Source: Cladopsammia gracilis (lineage: Eukaryota; Cnidaria; Anthozoa; Scleractinia; Dendrophylliidae). From it: a stretch of 64,000 nucleotides of DNA. The stretch is from positions 607,501-671,500 of the forward strand of contig JAJGOT010000320.1 in NCBI GenBank assembly GCA_022457155.1, in the 5' to 3' direction. Under the pieces are notes generated by a model. The model saw nothing but the letters and a program-made list of their open reading frames with translations. It was not told the origin of the DNA and did no database searches. Both the position numbers and the translations under genes were made by a program. Below, in pieces: positions 1-12,700 of this stretch. The stretch's first letter is position 1, and each line of letters begins with the position of its first letter.

Positions 1-1624
1 CCGCAAAAGTGGTATATGTACATTCTATGGGAAATTCGAATCCGGACTCATATCGAAAATCGGTGGTATTACTCAAGACAAAAAAAATAATCAATCTGCC
101 GATAACCTCAAGCTCTCTTTTCGAATCTTTCAGCCAAAAGAAACGCTGGGATCCCGAATCTTAAAAGTCATGATTCAAATTAATTCTGATTGAATCCCTT
201 CTGAGTATGGATTCATTGGATTCATGATTCGTTTTAGTGAAAAAAAAAAACAGAATACTGGAAAGTTCTTTAATGTAAACAATGTCTCCCTTACCGGTAA
301 TACAGATACAAGTCATACAAGTAGTTGTCATGGTATTTTCAAATATTGACTTGATTTGCCTAATATCTTCTAAAATAGTACACAAAGATATAGTTTCGTA
401 AAGTTGGGAAATTTTAAAGACCTTTGTTTAAGCGGACTCGGGCAATTTCTTGCCTTCGGAAGCAAAATTTCCCGACCTTACGGAACTTCTTCGCTATTAA
501 AAGATATTACTCTCAGCAAGCCTGGCAATTATACTAATTTTAACCTCTCTTTCCAGCAGTGTCGACGTTTTTTTACTACCGGGCCAATATCAATTAAGAT
601 TATCAGTTTTGGGATGTGACGAGTTCTATTTTAAATAACAAATGTATTTATGCAACTAGTACAACTGAACTTTATCGATCTGACGTTGTAAAACTGTTGC
701 CGTGTTAATAAATAAATAAAATTTTTCCTAAAACAAAACTGAACTTTATGCAACAGAGTAGTAACCTTGGCTAAAACTATGTACTTATGCCCAGAAATAT
801 AATAATGCACTTAGTATAAAACAAATACTCGATAACCCTAAAGTGCGTTGTACTTCAAGTTTATTCACTTTCAGCAATGAGCCAATCAGAGAACACGACA
901 AAGTCACGTGTTCAAAACAAGTTACGATGCACAACAGTTCACCTTACACCTGTTTGATTTAAACCACACGCATCCTGGGAGCTCATTGTACAACTTTTTA
1001 AAACTATTTTAAATATATAGTTAAGCCAACCAAGATAAAGCCATGCAACAAGAATGGGCCAATATGCATTTTCCAAATTCATACGAAAATAAAGGGAGGG
1101 TAGTATTGAAATTTATGACGATATGCTATCGTATATAACTGTGACGTAATCGCCCAAAGCTCTTATCTGGTGACTTCATGGGTCAACTCATGGCGGAACT
1201 TCGCAAAATTTTGATTTAGAAATAGTTATGTTCAACACGAAGCCAATATGAGGGATGATAAAAACAACAACTTGACTAATTCCTATCAGCGAAAAAAAAA
1301 AGTTTCTACTTTTACTAAATGCGTTAACCGAGAGTGCTGGCTAAGCATATTCAAATATCACGGTATCGATTACTTTGACAGATTTGAATTGGCAATGTAG
1401 ATCGCTTTCGAAGCTTCGTCTATCTCTTTTCCTGTTATAAATCTCGTTTTTCAAAACACAGGAAGCTGAGAATTTAAATTTATTTATTAAATGAAACTGA
1501 CAAGTGCCAGCCTACTTCCTAGTTTTAATTGAAGAAATAAACTTCGGCGAGAATATCGACTTTAAATTCGCGGTCCAATTTCTTTGCTCCCAAAAGTTTT
1601 AGTAATATATATGTATATAATCAA
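1..1624. other. AT-rich intergenic DNA, no gene seen
   Basis: No coding region with recognisable protein features is seen on either strand. Short open frames here have no domain signature and low-complexity composition. A pyrimidine/purine run near 241-250 and several A-tracts are the only simple features. Confidence 0.6.
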
Positions 1625-2584
1625 TCAGGAAACACTTTTAGAGTTTCGAAAGCTGGCTGCAATGCTTCTTGAAAGCTCCCTTTTCAAACGCTTTCTGCCC
1701 AAAATTCTTCTCCAAGTATTTTTAAACTCTGGTACTCTTATGGTATACACCCAAGGATTCACTGCTGAAGAGCAAAAACAAAGAAAAGCCAACCAGAACC
1801 ACGCAAAATCGATTCGCATTTTCCTACAACGATCAATCGTAGTAAGTTCAATACAAGAAGCAAGGAAACTCGGTATCCACATAATTACAAACAAGGAAAT
1901 AATTATCGCTGCAGTCCAAGCAGCCTTGCGGTTTTTGGCGGACAATCGCGCCTCTTCAGCGCTTAATTTACGTTCGGCGATCTTTTTACACTGCGCTTTC
2001 GCCGCGTGGTAGATTTGCAGATAGCAAAATGCAATTAAAAAGAGGGGAATAATAACTGTTAAAATAGTGGTTGAGATCCACAGCCTGGGTAGTTTTACTG
2101 GGTTATTGATAAGGAGCCTCACTGAGCCAAATATAAAAGAAAAGATCCAAATAATTGTCAATGCTACGAAACATTTTCTCCGAGTCATTACTCTATGATA
2201 TTTGAATACCGCAGTGATTGCTACATATCTGTCAATGCTAACTGCGCATAAATTAAACGTGGTACTTGTAGTGCTCTGAATCCAAAAAAAGTCCGCCAGT
2301 TTGGACAGCCAGTGATTCCCTTGCCATCGATCCAACGCCACTTTGCTAATCAGAATCGGATTCATGAATAACCCTACAGACACGTCTGCGACGGCCAATG
2401 AAGCAATGAAAAAGTTTGACACAGTTCGCAATGTTGTTGTTTGGTAGATCGCAAGCAGAACAATTACGTTACCAAACAGGCAAAATGCGCTTGAAAGACC
2501 GTACAAGCCGATAAGAATTACTGACGATATCAAGGAGAATTCCGCGCTGCAATAGGCGTCTCTTCCAAAGCTTGTGTTGTTCAT
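1625..2584 (-). CDS. Class A (rhodopsin-like) GPCR, single exon
   Basis: A 319-residue seven-transmembrane receptor of the plasma membrane. Landmarks in order: a short N-terminus with an N-glycosylation sequon (NNTS); TM1 with GNVIVLL; TM2 with SLAVADVSVG; the TM3/ICL2 junction SIDRYVAI (DRY motif); TM6 with MWIP in place of the usual CWxP; and NPWVY at the end of TM7 (NPxxY), followed by a basic C-tail. The length is complete for a short-tailed receptor, and the ATG at 2584 gives a normal N-terminus. The cysteine usually found at the start of TM3 is absent, as in melanocortin-type receptors. Overall the sequence resembles the large cnidarian set annotated as adenosine/melanocortin-like receptors, but no ligand can be assigned. 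Intronless GPCRs of this kind are commonly expanded in cnidarians (family knowledge). Confidence 0.9.
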   Translation of the reverse strand: MNNTSFGRDAYCSAEFSLISSVILIGLYGLSSAFCLFGNVIVLLAIYQTTTLRTVSNFFIASLAVADVSVGLFMNPILISKVALDRWQGNHWLSKLADFFWIQSTTSTTFNLCAVSIDRYVAITAVFKYHRVMTRRKCFVALTIIWIFSFIFGSVRLLINNPVKLPRLWISTTILTVIIPLFLIAFCYLQIYHAAKAQCKKIAERKLSAEEARLSAKNRKAAWTAAIIISLFVIMWIPSFLASCIELTTIDRCRKMRIDFAWFWLAFLCFCSSAVNPWVYTIRVPEFKNTWRRILGRKRLKRELSRSIAASFRNSKSVS

Positions 2585-4556
2585 GGTACGAGGCTTGTTT
2601 CAGCGCACACTCTAGCTAACGATCACCAAAGCAACTGAAGTAACTCCCTTTACGCGCTCGATTTCTCTTTTACTGCACCTTTTATGGCTTGGCAGGGTCT
2701 TACAGCTCTGAAAAGTCTGTTTTACCAACGAAATCTTTAAGAGACACCTCGCTTGCACAGCTTTTCTGCTGAATAGATGATAAATCTTCTTTACTCAAAT
2801 GAATAGCACATGAAACTAATTGCAATCCTCATTATTTTCGTTGTAATTAACTTTTCGCACAAGTTGGCGGATATTGTATGTTATATTCGCTTCTTTTGCA
2901 TATTTTAGCATCAAATCGGAATAAAAAAAATTGTCAGTTTTGGTCAGATTGGTCGACCCAAGTAAACAGATTGTCAAATCACATTTCATCGCGGATCAGA
3001 TTAGGAGTTTCGCTTGTTTGTGCAGCCTAGAAAAACATCAAACGACTAAAATACATTGCTGATTTTAACCCCGAATACAGGCAAAAATGTAATGACAACG
3101 ACATGCAGAGCGACTGACATGTGTCAGTCTGCGAATTTTATCCAGAATACTTAAGTGATAGCCTGTTTCGAAAGGCATAGCAACGACAAAACTACGCGAA
3201 AACTAACCTGTCTAACACTGCCTTCGTTTGTTAATTTACGAAATCTATACCATTTTTATTTACTGAAGAAAACAGTTTCTGCTGAGAATAAGTGGTTTTT
3301 AAGAAAAGTTTCAGTAAAGAAAACATTGTCTTTCTTCCAGAGTAAAGTAGTTTATAAACAGAAGCAGCTGCAGGCATTTCGAAGCCCATTTCTTCGGCTT
3401 CAAATCTTTGACGTTCATACTCATTAAAAAAAAAGTTATAATCTGCACTATCAAACCATTTGGAGGAAAAGTCAGACATACTAAGTCATAACACATAAGA
3501 AAAATTAATAATTTTGGTTTGTTTCCTATCGGTACGGTGTAGGGGGTAAAATCATATTTGACCTGACAGCCCAACGTGCATTTATTTGATGTAGGCTTTA
3601 TTGACATAATTTATAACATTTTATTGCTTTTTAAGAGCATAACTAAAGATAACATTTTCCGCTAAGAGGAAGTGGTTTCTTTAAAAACCAGTACCAGCTG
3701 CCGGCCTTTAGCCCCAAACCTGAAAAATACTACTTTTACTTCGATTTTCATTAATCTTTATGTTTCTCATTAAAGCTCCCTTTATACTCGAGTGGTTTTG
3801 GTACATCTCGGCAAAAAGGTTACCACGCCTCGGGTAGTGACACGCACCAAAGGCTTTAACACTTAGCTTTTATAGGTCGTTTGTATGGTCTTGGAGGTCA
3901 GAAACAAAAAAAAAGTTTTATTCCCGCAGAATGGAATTTTTTTTCTTCTAACTCCCAATATGGCCGACAGCCACTGCCTAAAGAAAACTTCGGTGGATAT
4001 CGGGGCTAAAAGCTACCCAAAGTTATTAATGTTTTTACAGCGTTAAACTTAACACTTTTTCACGTAACTACAATTAACGCTGCGCAGGATACATATTTAT
4101 TTATCGTACCCAAAGTTATTGCCGACTCTACTGTGACATATTATTGAAAATATTCATCATGATTGATGTTATTTACAATCCAGTAACTACCCGGCAAACA
4201 CGGATGAAAGCGCGGAAAGCGGAAAGTGTACTGAACACACTGAGGTTGAAGGGTAAAGTAACATAATCAGTCACGCCCATTTTTCAAAGCGATCAGCAGT
4301 CGATGGATGATAATTTTGGGGGTGGCATATGTCAAGTTTTCCTATAGAGGAACATTTTACTTAAGTAAAATACATGCCATATGCATATCCTTCTAAAAGA
4401 AAGATTTGAACCATTCAAAACTTCGTGTGTAATATTCCTTGTACCCCCACGCATGCTGTTTCACTGTCCCTTCGTTTTTGCCGGCGTGTTGACAAATTCG
4501 CACGTGGAAAAAACAAGGCCCTACTCCGCCGTGATTAGTTGAGGGTTAACCCTTAG
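2585..4556. other. Intergenic, no gene seen
   Basis: AT-rich DNA upstream of the GPCR. Open frames around 3155-3607 overlap on both strands with no domain signature and look random. Confidence 0.55.
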
Positions 4557-5027
4557 CTATAGACCTCTTTCATAATGGCGGCCGATTTATTTATTCTTTT
4601 ATATGTATGCCAATTAGTCTCACTGGCCTCATTTTAGAGTAAAAATTCTTTTAAATGTTGTGCACGCTAACAAGGCTAATAAGGCTGATTAACATACATA
4701 GAGCAGTTTTCAATTGAGTGTCGAAAGTAATTACACAATTGCTTTGGTTTTGCATTGCTACGCTTTGTGATTGGCTAAAAAATCTCGCGCCACTTTCTCG
4801 ACCAATCAGAAGTAAAACCAAAACCAATCGTGACTTGCTCGCACGCGTTTTCCCGCGCTTGGCGCCGCCGACATGTAATTGCTTCGAGCTCTGATTGGTT
4901 CATTGGATTGTTTACGACTGCTGTGATTGGTCAGAGTAATTACTTTGGTTTTGGTTTTACGACAATCAATTGAAAACCGCTCTATAAAAGAATAAATGAA
5001 TCGGCCGCCATTATGAAAGGTCTATAA
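4557..5027. mobile_element. Palindromic TIR element interrupted by a second MITE
   Basis: The left end (about 4557-4606, with CATAATGGCGGCCGATTTA) is repeated in inverted form at the right end (about 4983-5027, with AATCGGCCGCCATTATG). These terminal inverted repeats of about 45 bp define a non-autonomous element. A different MITE (4699-4985) sits inside it. A related TIR, CCAAAATGGTGGCC / GGCCGCCATTTTGG, occurs at 7728-7909. No coding capacity. Confidence 0.7.
4699..4985. mobile_element. MITE family 1, copy 1
   Basis: About 287 bp bounded by near-perfect inverted ends (GAGCAGTTTTCAATTGAGTG at the left and ATTGAAAACCGCTC at the right), with TA at both edges suggesting a TA target duplication. 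The interior contains several CCAAT/ATTGG motifs. Two further copies are at 32220-32506 and 35781-36068. It is inserted inside another TIR element. Confidence 0.8.
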
Positions 5028-5048
5028 GTCTTAAGTCTGACACGTAAA

Positions 5049-5195
5049 GTGATGATGATGATAATGTTGACGATGAAGATGAAGATGAAGATAATAATGA
5101 TGAAGATAATAATGATGAAGATAATGATGATGAAGATAATGATGATGACAATGATAATGATGACGATGACGATGACGATGACGATAATGATGATT
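5049..5195. repeat. GAT/AAT-rich trinucleotide microsatellite
   Basis: An interrupted run of GATGAT, GATAAT and GACGAT triplets. The His-rich open frame on the opposite strand is a by-product of this repeat. Confidence 0.95.
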
Positions 5196-5258
5196 GGCCT
5201 CAGAAAAAATCCCTGGTAATAAGGTTGTGTTCCAGGATCTTAGGTGAAGGACATACAA

Positions 5259-6139
5259 AGAGGTGTACCAACTTAGTAGTAACGGAGAGGAAATGACGTT
5301 GAGGCCTTACTCTGTCAGTTAGTTTTCTGCTCCCACTGTTGTTTTGACTTCCCGTTATATCTCACCGCCAGAAATAGGTTCAGAGCTCTAATAGACCAAT
5401 ATCACGCTAGCATGGCATGAAAATATATTCAATTTCATGGGAAAGAATCCAGTATCAAATTCAGCATATCAATATTAGTAAAACTGTAAAGTTTAGTAAA
5501 GATTGCTCGTATGACGCAGATATGAACTTGTGAAACTTAGTACTCTGGCCTAATTTTTACGAAAAAATGCATGGGAAAAACACGAAAACGAGGCTGAACG
5601 GGCAATCATATCTTCGTCAGTTTGCTAGCAATCTTTACAAAATTTTGTAGTTTTACTAATATTTGATGCTGGGCTCTTTTCCCCAATAAACTAAATATGT
5701 TTTTGTTTGTGCCATGCTAGCATGATATATGTCTATGGGACTCCCATAAGAAAAAAGTCATGGGGTATTGGGGGAAATTTACTTAGTCGTGTGTGTGCAA
5801 CTCAGACGAGATCTTTTCGCCTGATCACTCCGCTGTACCGGACTTAGCCCCGGCTGACCGAGGAACCCGCACTCTCGGGACGGGATCGCCTCTGCCCTAA
5901 TCCCTTCACGCCCTCTTCCCGTGATGCAAAATTTCACATATTACGATAGCAGGACTTTATTTCAACTTCTTGTAAACTAATCTGCTTCATAATACTGTAC
6001 ACTTGCAGCTAACATCGTCTTATTTGTATCTTCTATAACATGCTGCAAGCGATTTTAATAAATTACAATACAAAAATAACCTCCAGTGCTAAAAACAATA
6101 TTAGCAATAATTATACATCGGGAGTGGTTTTACATGTAC
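5259..6139. other. Intergenic, no gene seen
   Basis: No coding signal. The two halves (around 5390-5480 and 5610-5740) show loose inverted similarity, with GCTAGCATG-like strings in both, so this may be an old palindromic insertion. Confidence 0.4.
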
Positions 6140-6143
6140 TTGT

Positions 6144-6290
6144 CACGTGAAGCAAGTGCAATAGTCACACGCGCTTGACACGTGAAGCAAGTACTAGTCA
6201 TACGCGCTTGACACGTGAAGCAAGTACTAGTCATACGCGCTTGACACGTGAAGCAAGTACTAGTCATACGCGCTTGACACGTGAAGCAAG
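6144..6290. repeat. 33-bp minisatellite with a repeated CACGTG core
   Basis: About 4.5 tandem copies of a 33-bp unit that includes GACACGTGAAGCAAGT. The central copies are almost identical. Every unit carries one CACGTG hexamer. Confidence 0.95.
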
Positions 6291-6499
6291 TCCTAAAGTC
6301 ACCCTAAATCCTGCGTAGCAGGCACCGGTTCATTTATAGAGCGAGTGGTGCCTGCTCTGAATCCCCCTCTCCCAGCGTACGCCCTCGAAATTGCTCCCTA
6401 TAAAATAATCGGCGCCCGTTGCGCACCAACCAAACAGGCTTAACATATTCCCAACCGAGACCGAAACTAAGGTAACAACCATACAGGCTTAACATACAC

Positions 6500-6646
6500 C
6501 TAATTCAATAAAGGTTGCTTTGGCAGTTGGTCATTGGTAATTGGGAATTGGCATTTGGCATACGGAACACAATGCAATGCTTCGCTTGAGTGACCGTCAA
6601 ACAATAGCTTCCCAATGCCCAAAGCAACCTTTATTGAATTAGGTAT
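6500..6646. mobile_element. Short palindromic MITE
   Basis: The left arm ACCTAATTCAATAAAGGTTG is repeated inverted as CAACCTTTATTGAATTAGGT at the right. It can form a long hairpin and has no coding capacity. Confidence 0.8.
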
Positions 6647-6797
6647 ATTCCCAACTACAGCAAATCAGTGTATAAAATACTAGCGTGCCCAATGATTTAA
6701 CTGAAAGATACTAAAGCAGCACCTTTAAGTCGCGCTGTTTGCCCAGCAAGCAAGTAAAAAAGAACTTTTCTAACGAAGTTACGAGCGGGGTCGTAGC

Positions 6798-6931
6798 TGT
6801 CCAAACGATGTCTGTGATTGGCGAACGATACAATTGATATATAACTTGAACAATGCCGCTATCCCTAATCCCTATCCCAGCAGGATAAATATATTGTTTT
6901 CTTAGCGAATCACAGACATCGTTTGGACAAA
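6798..6931. mobile_element. Short palindromic MITE
   Basis: Inverted ends TGTCCAAACGATGTCTGTGA and TCACAGACATCGTTTGGACA flank about 90 bp of AT-rich interior. Confidence 0.8.
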
Positions 6932-7571
6932 TGCGGGACTACCCGAAGTTACATAAAGATGATATCGATCTGTTTGAGAAAATTTTAGAAAATTCATCTT
7001 ACTCAAAGGACGTAAACGATTGATGGAAATCAATTATCACTTTTCAATGAAAAGATAACCATTTACAACTATCGTCACTGGAAAAAAAAACATGACGTAA
7101 AATTAAACCACTGTCAAGATGCGGCAGTGAAAACAACTTTATCTTACTTTTGCTGTTATGCTATAGTTGGCCGTTCAGATATAAATCAGTCTTGGATAAA
7201 AAAAACTAATTCATCTCTGGAGAGATGAGTAAGTTATATTCACGTTACTTTCTAAATGCCTTATCAAGTCAAGCCATCAATAGTTTACAGCTACAAATTT
7301 AAGAGACGATTAATTATCCAAAGAGACAGACAGAAACACTAAAGCTCCATGCATACGAACAAATTTTCTTTGACATAGTTTTTTGGCTCGTGTATATGAG
7401 TTTGCCAAAATTTTCTTTGCCAGAGACAACCCTTCGTCCATGTGTTTTTCCGAGCCTTCATGGCGGCCAACCGCGTGTTTTAGGCAGTTCTGGAAATGTT
7501 TTTGTATTTAGATGCATTTCAACTTCAAAAAAGAGCCATTTATGTTTCAATTTTTTTTCACTTTCCTTATA

Positions 7572-8100
7572 GAGCGTTTGCACGTGACGTCACGGTGGCC
7601 TTGGTGTCCCAAAACAATGAAATGGCGGCCATATTGGTGTCCTAAACGATCCTATGGGACTTTAGCGCCATTATTATTCAAACATTTCCTATTGTTTTAG
7701 CACTCCAATATGGCCGTCTGCCATACACCTTATTCCAAAATGGTGGCCATTATTTTTATTATTCTTTTACATCCATGTTAATTAGCCCTCTTGGCCTCGT
7801 CGGCATGTGCAAAATACAAAAGAATTTTCAAGCGAAAATGAGGCCAAGAGGGCTAATTAACATGCATATAAAAGAATAACAAATTGGCCGCCATTTTGGA
7901 ATAAGGTGTATGTAAGTGAAAAAACTCTATAGAGTGTTTTCACTCACGTGGTCTGCAGCTATGCTAATTTATTTGAACAAAACAAAGTGTTTGCATTAGA
8001 AAAGAGTTCATTTCTTACAGGATTAGCTTGGGACACCAATATGGCCGCTGTTTTATTGTTTCGGGACACCAACATGACCGCCGTGACGTCATGTGATAAC
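7572..8100. mobile_element. Long-TIR element with nested MITE
   Basis: Inverted arms of about 65 bp at 7580-7645 and 8030-8095, both with GTGACGTCACGG-like ends and a GGACACCAATATGGCC-like segment. A second palindromic element (7728-7909, TIR containing CCTTATTCCAAAATGG) lies inside. Open frames here are chance frames. Confidence 0.75.
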
Positions 8101-8241
8101 ACTCCATACGTCTTTTCAACTTTTTCTTTTCGGCGGCGAGCTGCTCCGCCGTCCAAGAGGCGTTGCTGGCACACAGACAAGGAAACTTGTCAAAGAAAAA
8201 TTGTTTATTCTTATACACGGGAACTCCCATTACCCTTATAA

Positions 8242-9722
8242 ACTTTATTAATAAAACCTATTTTAACATTTAATATGCATTCATTGCCAATAACAGGCAA
8301 TAGATTCCTACGAAATTTGTTAAACTGGCAAAATCTATTTTCAGCTTTACACTATTACTCTGTACTAGCAACAGGATCTACTCTCTGAGATTTTTCATGC
8401 AACAGGCAAAAGATTTGATTCATTCAAATAACCTTACTTTGGATCAAAAGTAGCATTACAAAAAATAAATTTCTGAAATAAAGCCGCAAGAAATTTACGA
8501 TACATGTTGTAAGCAAACTTAGGCAGGTAAATTTCGTACATTCACCACAAGGTCTCTTTTCCTAAAATAGATAATTGTTTTATAGTAAATATAGCTAATT
8601 ATTTTTTCATGAACCAAAATTAACTGGGAACCACTTGTGGTTTGGTTTTGACTCCTATTGACAACTTTGTTAAGTACATGGAGAGTTTTAATCATTATTT
8701 CCCTGGCTGGCTACAGGTGAAAGGATATCAGTGGCGGAAATAGACCCCATTGTAAGGGGGGGGGGGGGGGGTGCAAGTTGCAGGGGAGGGGAGGGGAGGG
8801 GAGGGAGGCTAGATCCCCCACTGGATATAAAGCAACATCATATCGCAAACTTATCCCAATATGGAAACTTGGGATAAGTTTTCTTTTCACTGTTTGGCCA
8901 GTTCCTCTCAGTTCTGTTTGCTATGGTATGATAGCAGTTACACATGTATTCTTAACCTAGCATCAAATGCAGGCTAAGTAATATAATTATTGAACATTAA
9001 CAATTATTATTTTGCATCCTAACACTACCTAGCCTTTATTTGTTCTAATAATAACTACATTTACAAGGATACAAAAATAAAATTGCTTTCCAACTTATTG
9101 TTAATACCGAAGAAGTGCAAATTGATTTCATTTAATTGTATTCATTTATTCATTCCTTGATAATGGCGTCATGAAGTCGACGAAACATCGGAACATTATA
9201 TCGTTAGTTTTTACATGCTTTTGTATCTCTAAATCATTATTAATAAGAATTTAGAAATTTATTTTCAAAAGGACCTTTGCTACAGAAATCAAATTTCACG
9301 AACTTACACCACTGGAAGGGTGAACAGTTTTTTTGTTTTTTGTTGATGTACTTTTTTTCATCTCTTTGAGGTCATCCAGATACTAACATTCAATGAAAAA
9401 AAATGTCAATGTTCAATATATTGAAATTCTATCAGATTAGTTCTCGACAAAATTATATATTTCCTTTGTTAATTAATGTCCATAAGAGAGCTCAGTTAGA
9501 ACTTTGATATACATTGTATGGAATGTGAGCTATTGGTTCAGTTGAAAGATTGTCATTAATTTAAAAAAACAACAACAAATACATCAAATGATATCAATTT
9601 GCACTCAACATGTGATTAAAACCTGTCCATGGTTTCACTGATTGCTTTAAAATTGAAACAAAAAATACAAATAAGCAAAAATACTATTGTTTGTGCATAC
9701 AGTGCATTAACGCAGTGCTGGA
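8242..9722. other. Intergenic / 3' flank of SCHIP1-like gene
   Basis: AT-rich, without coding signal. A G-rich simple run (8756-8812, with repeated GGGGA) is present. SCHIP1 3' untranslated sequence must lie in the right-hand part, because that gene is read leftwards and its stop is at 9723. Confidence 0.5.
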
Positions 9723-12700
9723 CTATCTTTTTCTGCCTTTCTGCGACATCTGATATTGTGCTTGTGCTAGTCTGTGCAAAATAAACAGCAGAACAATGAA
9801 ACAAAACAAGAACACCACACAAGACAGGACTCAAGACTAACTTACAACTAACTTAGTGACTGGCTACTATCATGTGCAACTTCACAAGTAAAAAATATGC
9901 TTCACTTACACAATATCAGATTGTGTACAATTTTAAGAAAACCTTCGCAACAAGTAAAATGTGAGGCAAGCGTGGTGTGAATGTCCTCTCCAGCCTTGCA
10001 AACGTATTTGTAAGTTTGGATGCAATTACTATCCCTTTATGCCAAAAATTAACTTTCATTAGATTGTGTTAGCCTGTGGTTAACCTGTGGTTAGCCTGTG
10101 GTTAGGCTGTGGTTAGCCTATGGTTAGTTTGCTACTGTTAGCCTTGAGCCCTGGACCAAACATACACAAAACAAACAGGTTTAACTTGTTTAAGCAGACA
10201 GAGTTAAAAACTGCATGACATAACAGCCACAATCCACCACAGTCAGTCTCTGAAGTTCTTCTGTCCAAAAAGACGGTTCACTTTTCTGGTGCAAGTGATG
10301 ACAAAAACAAGTGAGAAATAATGACAACATGCACACAGCAACATAGAAATAAAAAATTCAACAGTTTTGTGTTAAGTCACTGTCATAAAAATAAGAGTAG
10401 CTTTACATGTATGTTTATTTTTGGTAACTATGATAATTATTATTATTATTTTTTTTTTACTTGTCTGCCAGCGTTTAAACTTTTCAGTTTTGAAAGATCA
10501 TTATTTACACACTGTAAAATGCCTTAAAATGCAATTCATGACTTGCCAAAAGGTTTCAAGTCTAAAACAACATTACCACCAACAACAACAATGACTAAAA
10601 CAGTAAAAAAACAACAACAACAACAACAACACAGCAACAGGACACAGTCTGAATGGCAAAAACAAGTGAGACCTCAGTTTTGAGCAGAAAGCAGAAAGTT
10701 AGAAAAATTGAAAGTTACTGCAAAGAAAAGTACTTTATTTAAAGCCTATGAAATTTAAATTTAACTCTCATCAGTCTATAATGAGAAAACTATTAATTAA
10801 CACCATTATTTCACTTCATTTATAGAATTTCCTGACAGACATGAAGTTTCTGTCAGCCATTTAAAATACATGTAATCTTAGATCAGTGACAGTGACGTGA
10901 TAATGCACAACTTTATGAAACCGTATGAATTCATCTTTACCAGTAAAATAAATTAAATCAGGTGTAAATTTTGTTATCTCCAACATTAATAACTTTAAGG
11001 TCACAATATCATTTGATAACTTCATTTAAAATTACTGATCTTGAAGACAGTTGATAATAATTAGAAGACTATATGTAATACTTTTAAGTTATAGTTAGAA
11101 TTTTTAATGGTTCTAAAGAAGCATGGTAAGTTTCGAGTTCAGTTTTGCCTTGATGTACATAAGCAGTAGCTTCCAAAGAATACACAACGTTTTGTCATGT
11201 TCATCAGTTTAAACTGAAAAGAGGATTTTAAAGTATTAGACAATGTACTGAACATGCACATGCAGCTGAAGTAACTGACAACTGCTTGATGCACTTACTG
11301 TTAAATTCTTTCTTATTGTTGACTGAGGATGGTACATTGTATACAGTGTATATATACAGGTAATGAAGGGTTGTCATTAGAGAAGAGATATTACAAACAA
11401 CAACAAAATAAAAAAATAACCGAATTGTCATGGATCTATAATACTTCATGATTTAAGTAATATACATGTATGACTTACTTTGATGCATCTTCTACATCCA
11501 TGAGAAGGGAGTCTTGTCTTAGGTGAAGACTATCTCTGTTCATTAATTCAGTGACCAGAACTTCATTTTGAGCTGTAAAGAGTTGATAATGAGGACATTA
11601 CATTTCACATTTACTCTGTGGTGCTACAATGTATGATCATAACATGGTTGAGTACTAGCTTGGGTGTCTCTGGGAGCCTGCTGGAGCTACTATATGTCAG
11701 ATGCAGACTATCCCTCTGGTACATGTAGGTCCAATAAAGCCAGATTGGTCCTAGCCTTATTTTATAAATGGCCATAATGAGAAGGTTTCAATAAGAGGAT
11801 TTAAGTGAATAGAAAAAAGAACATGGCAAATGTGGAGAGGTGGCTGTTGTGGAGAGATGTCTTTTAGTACACAAAACCTGACATGCCTTTGACACCAACG
11901 ACATTCTTTTTTGGAACATTTCCATACTAATGTACTTTGATCCCAGATAAAAAAAAAAACATAAGCTTTCAGGAAGGGGGAGTACATGTATCTTTCATAC
12001 ATACAGGGCTCTGTACATGACTGTAGTATGGGAACACCAAAATCACTCCTGTACACATACTAACAACAGTCGCTACTTTGATTGCATGGCACATGTTTTA
12101 GATTTCCTTCTGATTGGTTGAAAAAAGGGGTACAGTGCAAGTTTGCTTACCAAATACAAAGCATAAGAAATACATGTACAAAGCAATTCCTGTCAACACT
12201 CACTCTAACCTTACCTTTAATCAACTGTGCCATGTTTTTCTTCAGTTCCCTAAGCTCAACAACAGTCAATTCTGTTAACCGTTCTTCTGTCCAGCCCAGC
12301 ATCACAGTTGAACATCCTTCACCTTTCTCTTCTTCCTCACTGTCTTGCTTACTTAGTTCTAATAAAACTTTTTTTGAATCCTCCTGGGATATCGCTTGAC
12401 TTTCCAGCATTTCTGGTGGAACAGTTTTAATACTAAAAGATTCTGACATTTCGTCGTCACCGGCCACACAACCTGAATCGCGTTTCTCTTCATCAGAAAC
12501 ATCTTGTTTATCTATTATGTACTCTTTTATCAGGCAACTGTCTTCATCTCCTTCCACATCACTGAGCAGTGTATCATCAACAAAACAAATCTGCAAATCC
12601 TTTGGTTTCAGAGAAAAGTGTTTCAGCCTGTCATTGGATGAGTCAAGAAGTTCGTTGTGCTCTAATAATTCTTGTGTCTCACCCTCTGACGTCAGACATG

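Noticed and set aside
5031..5258. His-rich minus-strand frame as a metal-binding protein
   Set aside because: It is only the translated GAT/AAT microsatellite.
6144..6290. CRISPR-like array
   Set aside because: Units are contiguous 33-bp tandem copies without variable spacers, in a eukaryotic genome.
9164..9186. Third hammerhead-like site (CATGAAGTCGACGAAAC)
   Set aside because: The CTGATGA core is incomplete, and flanking helices were not found.
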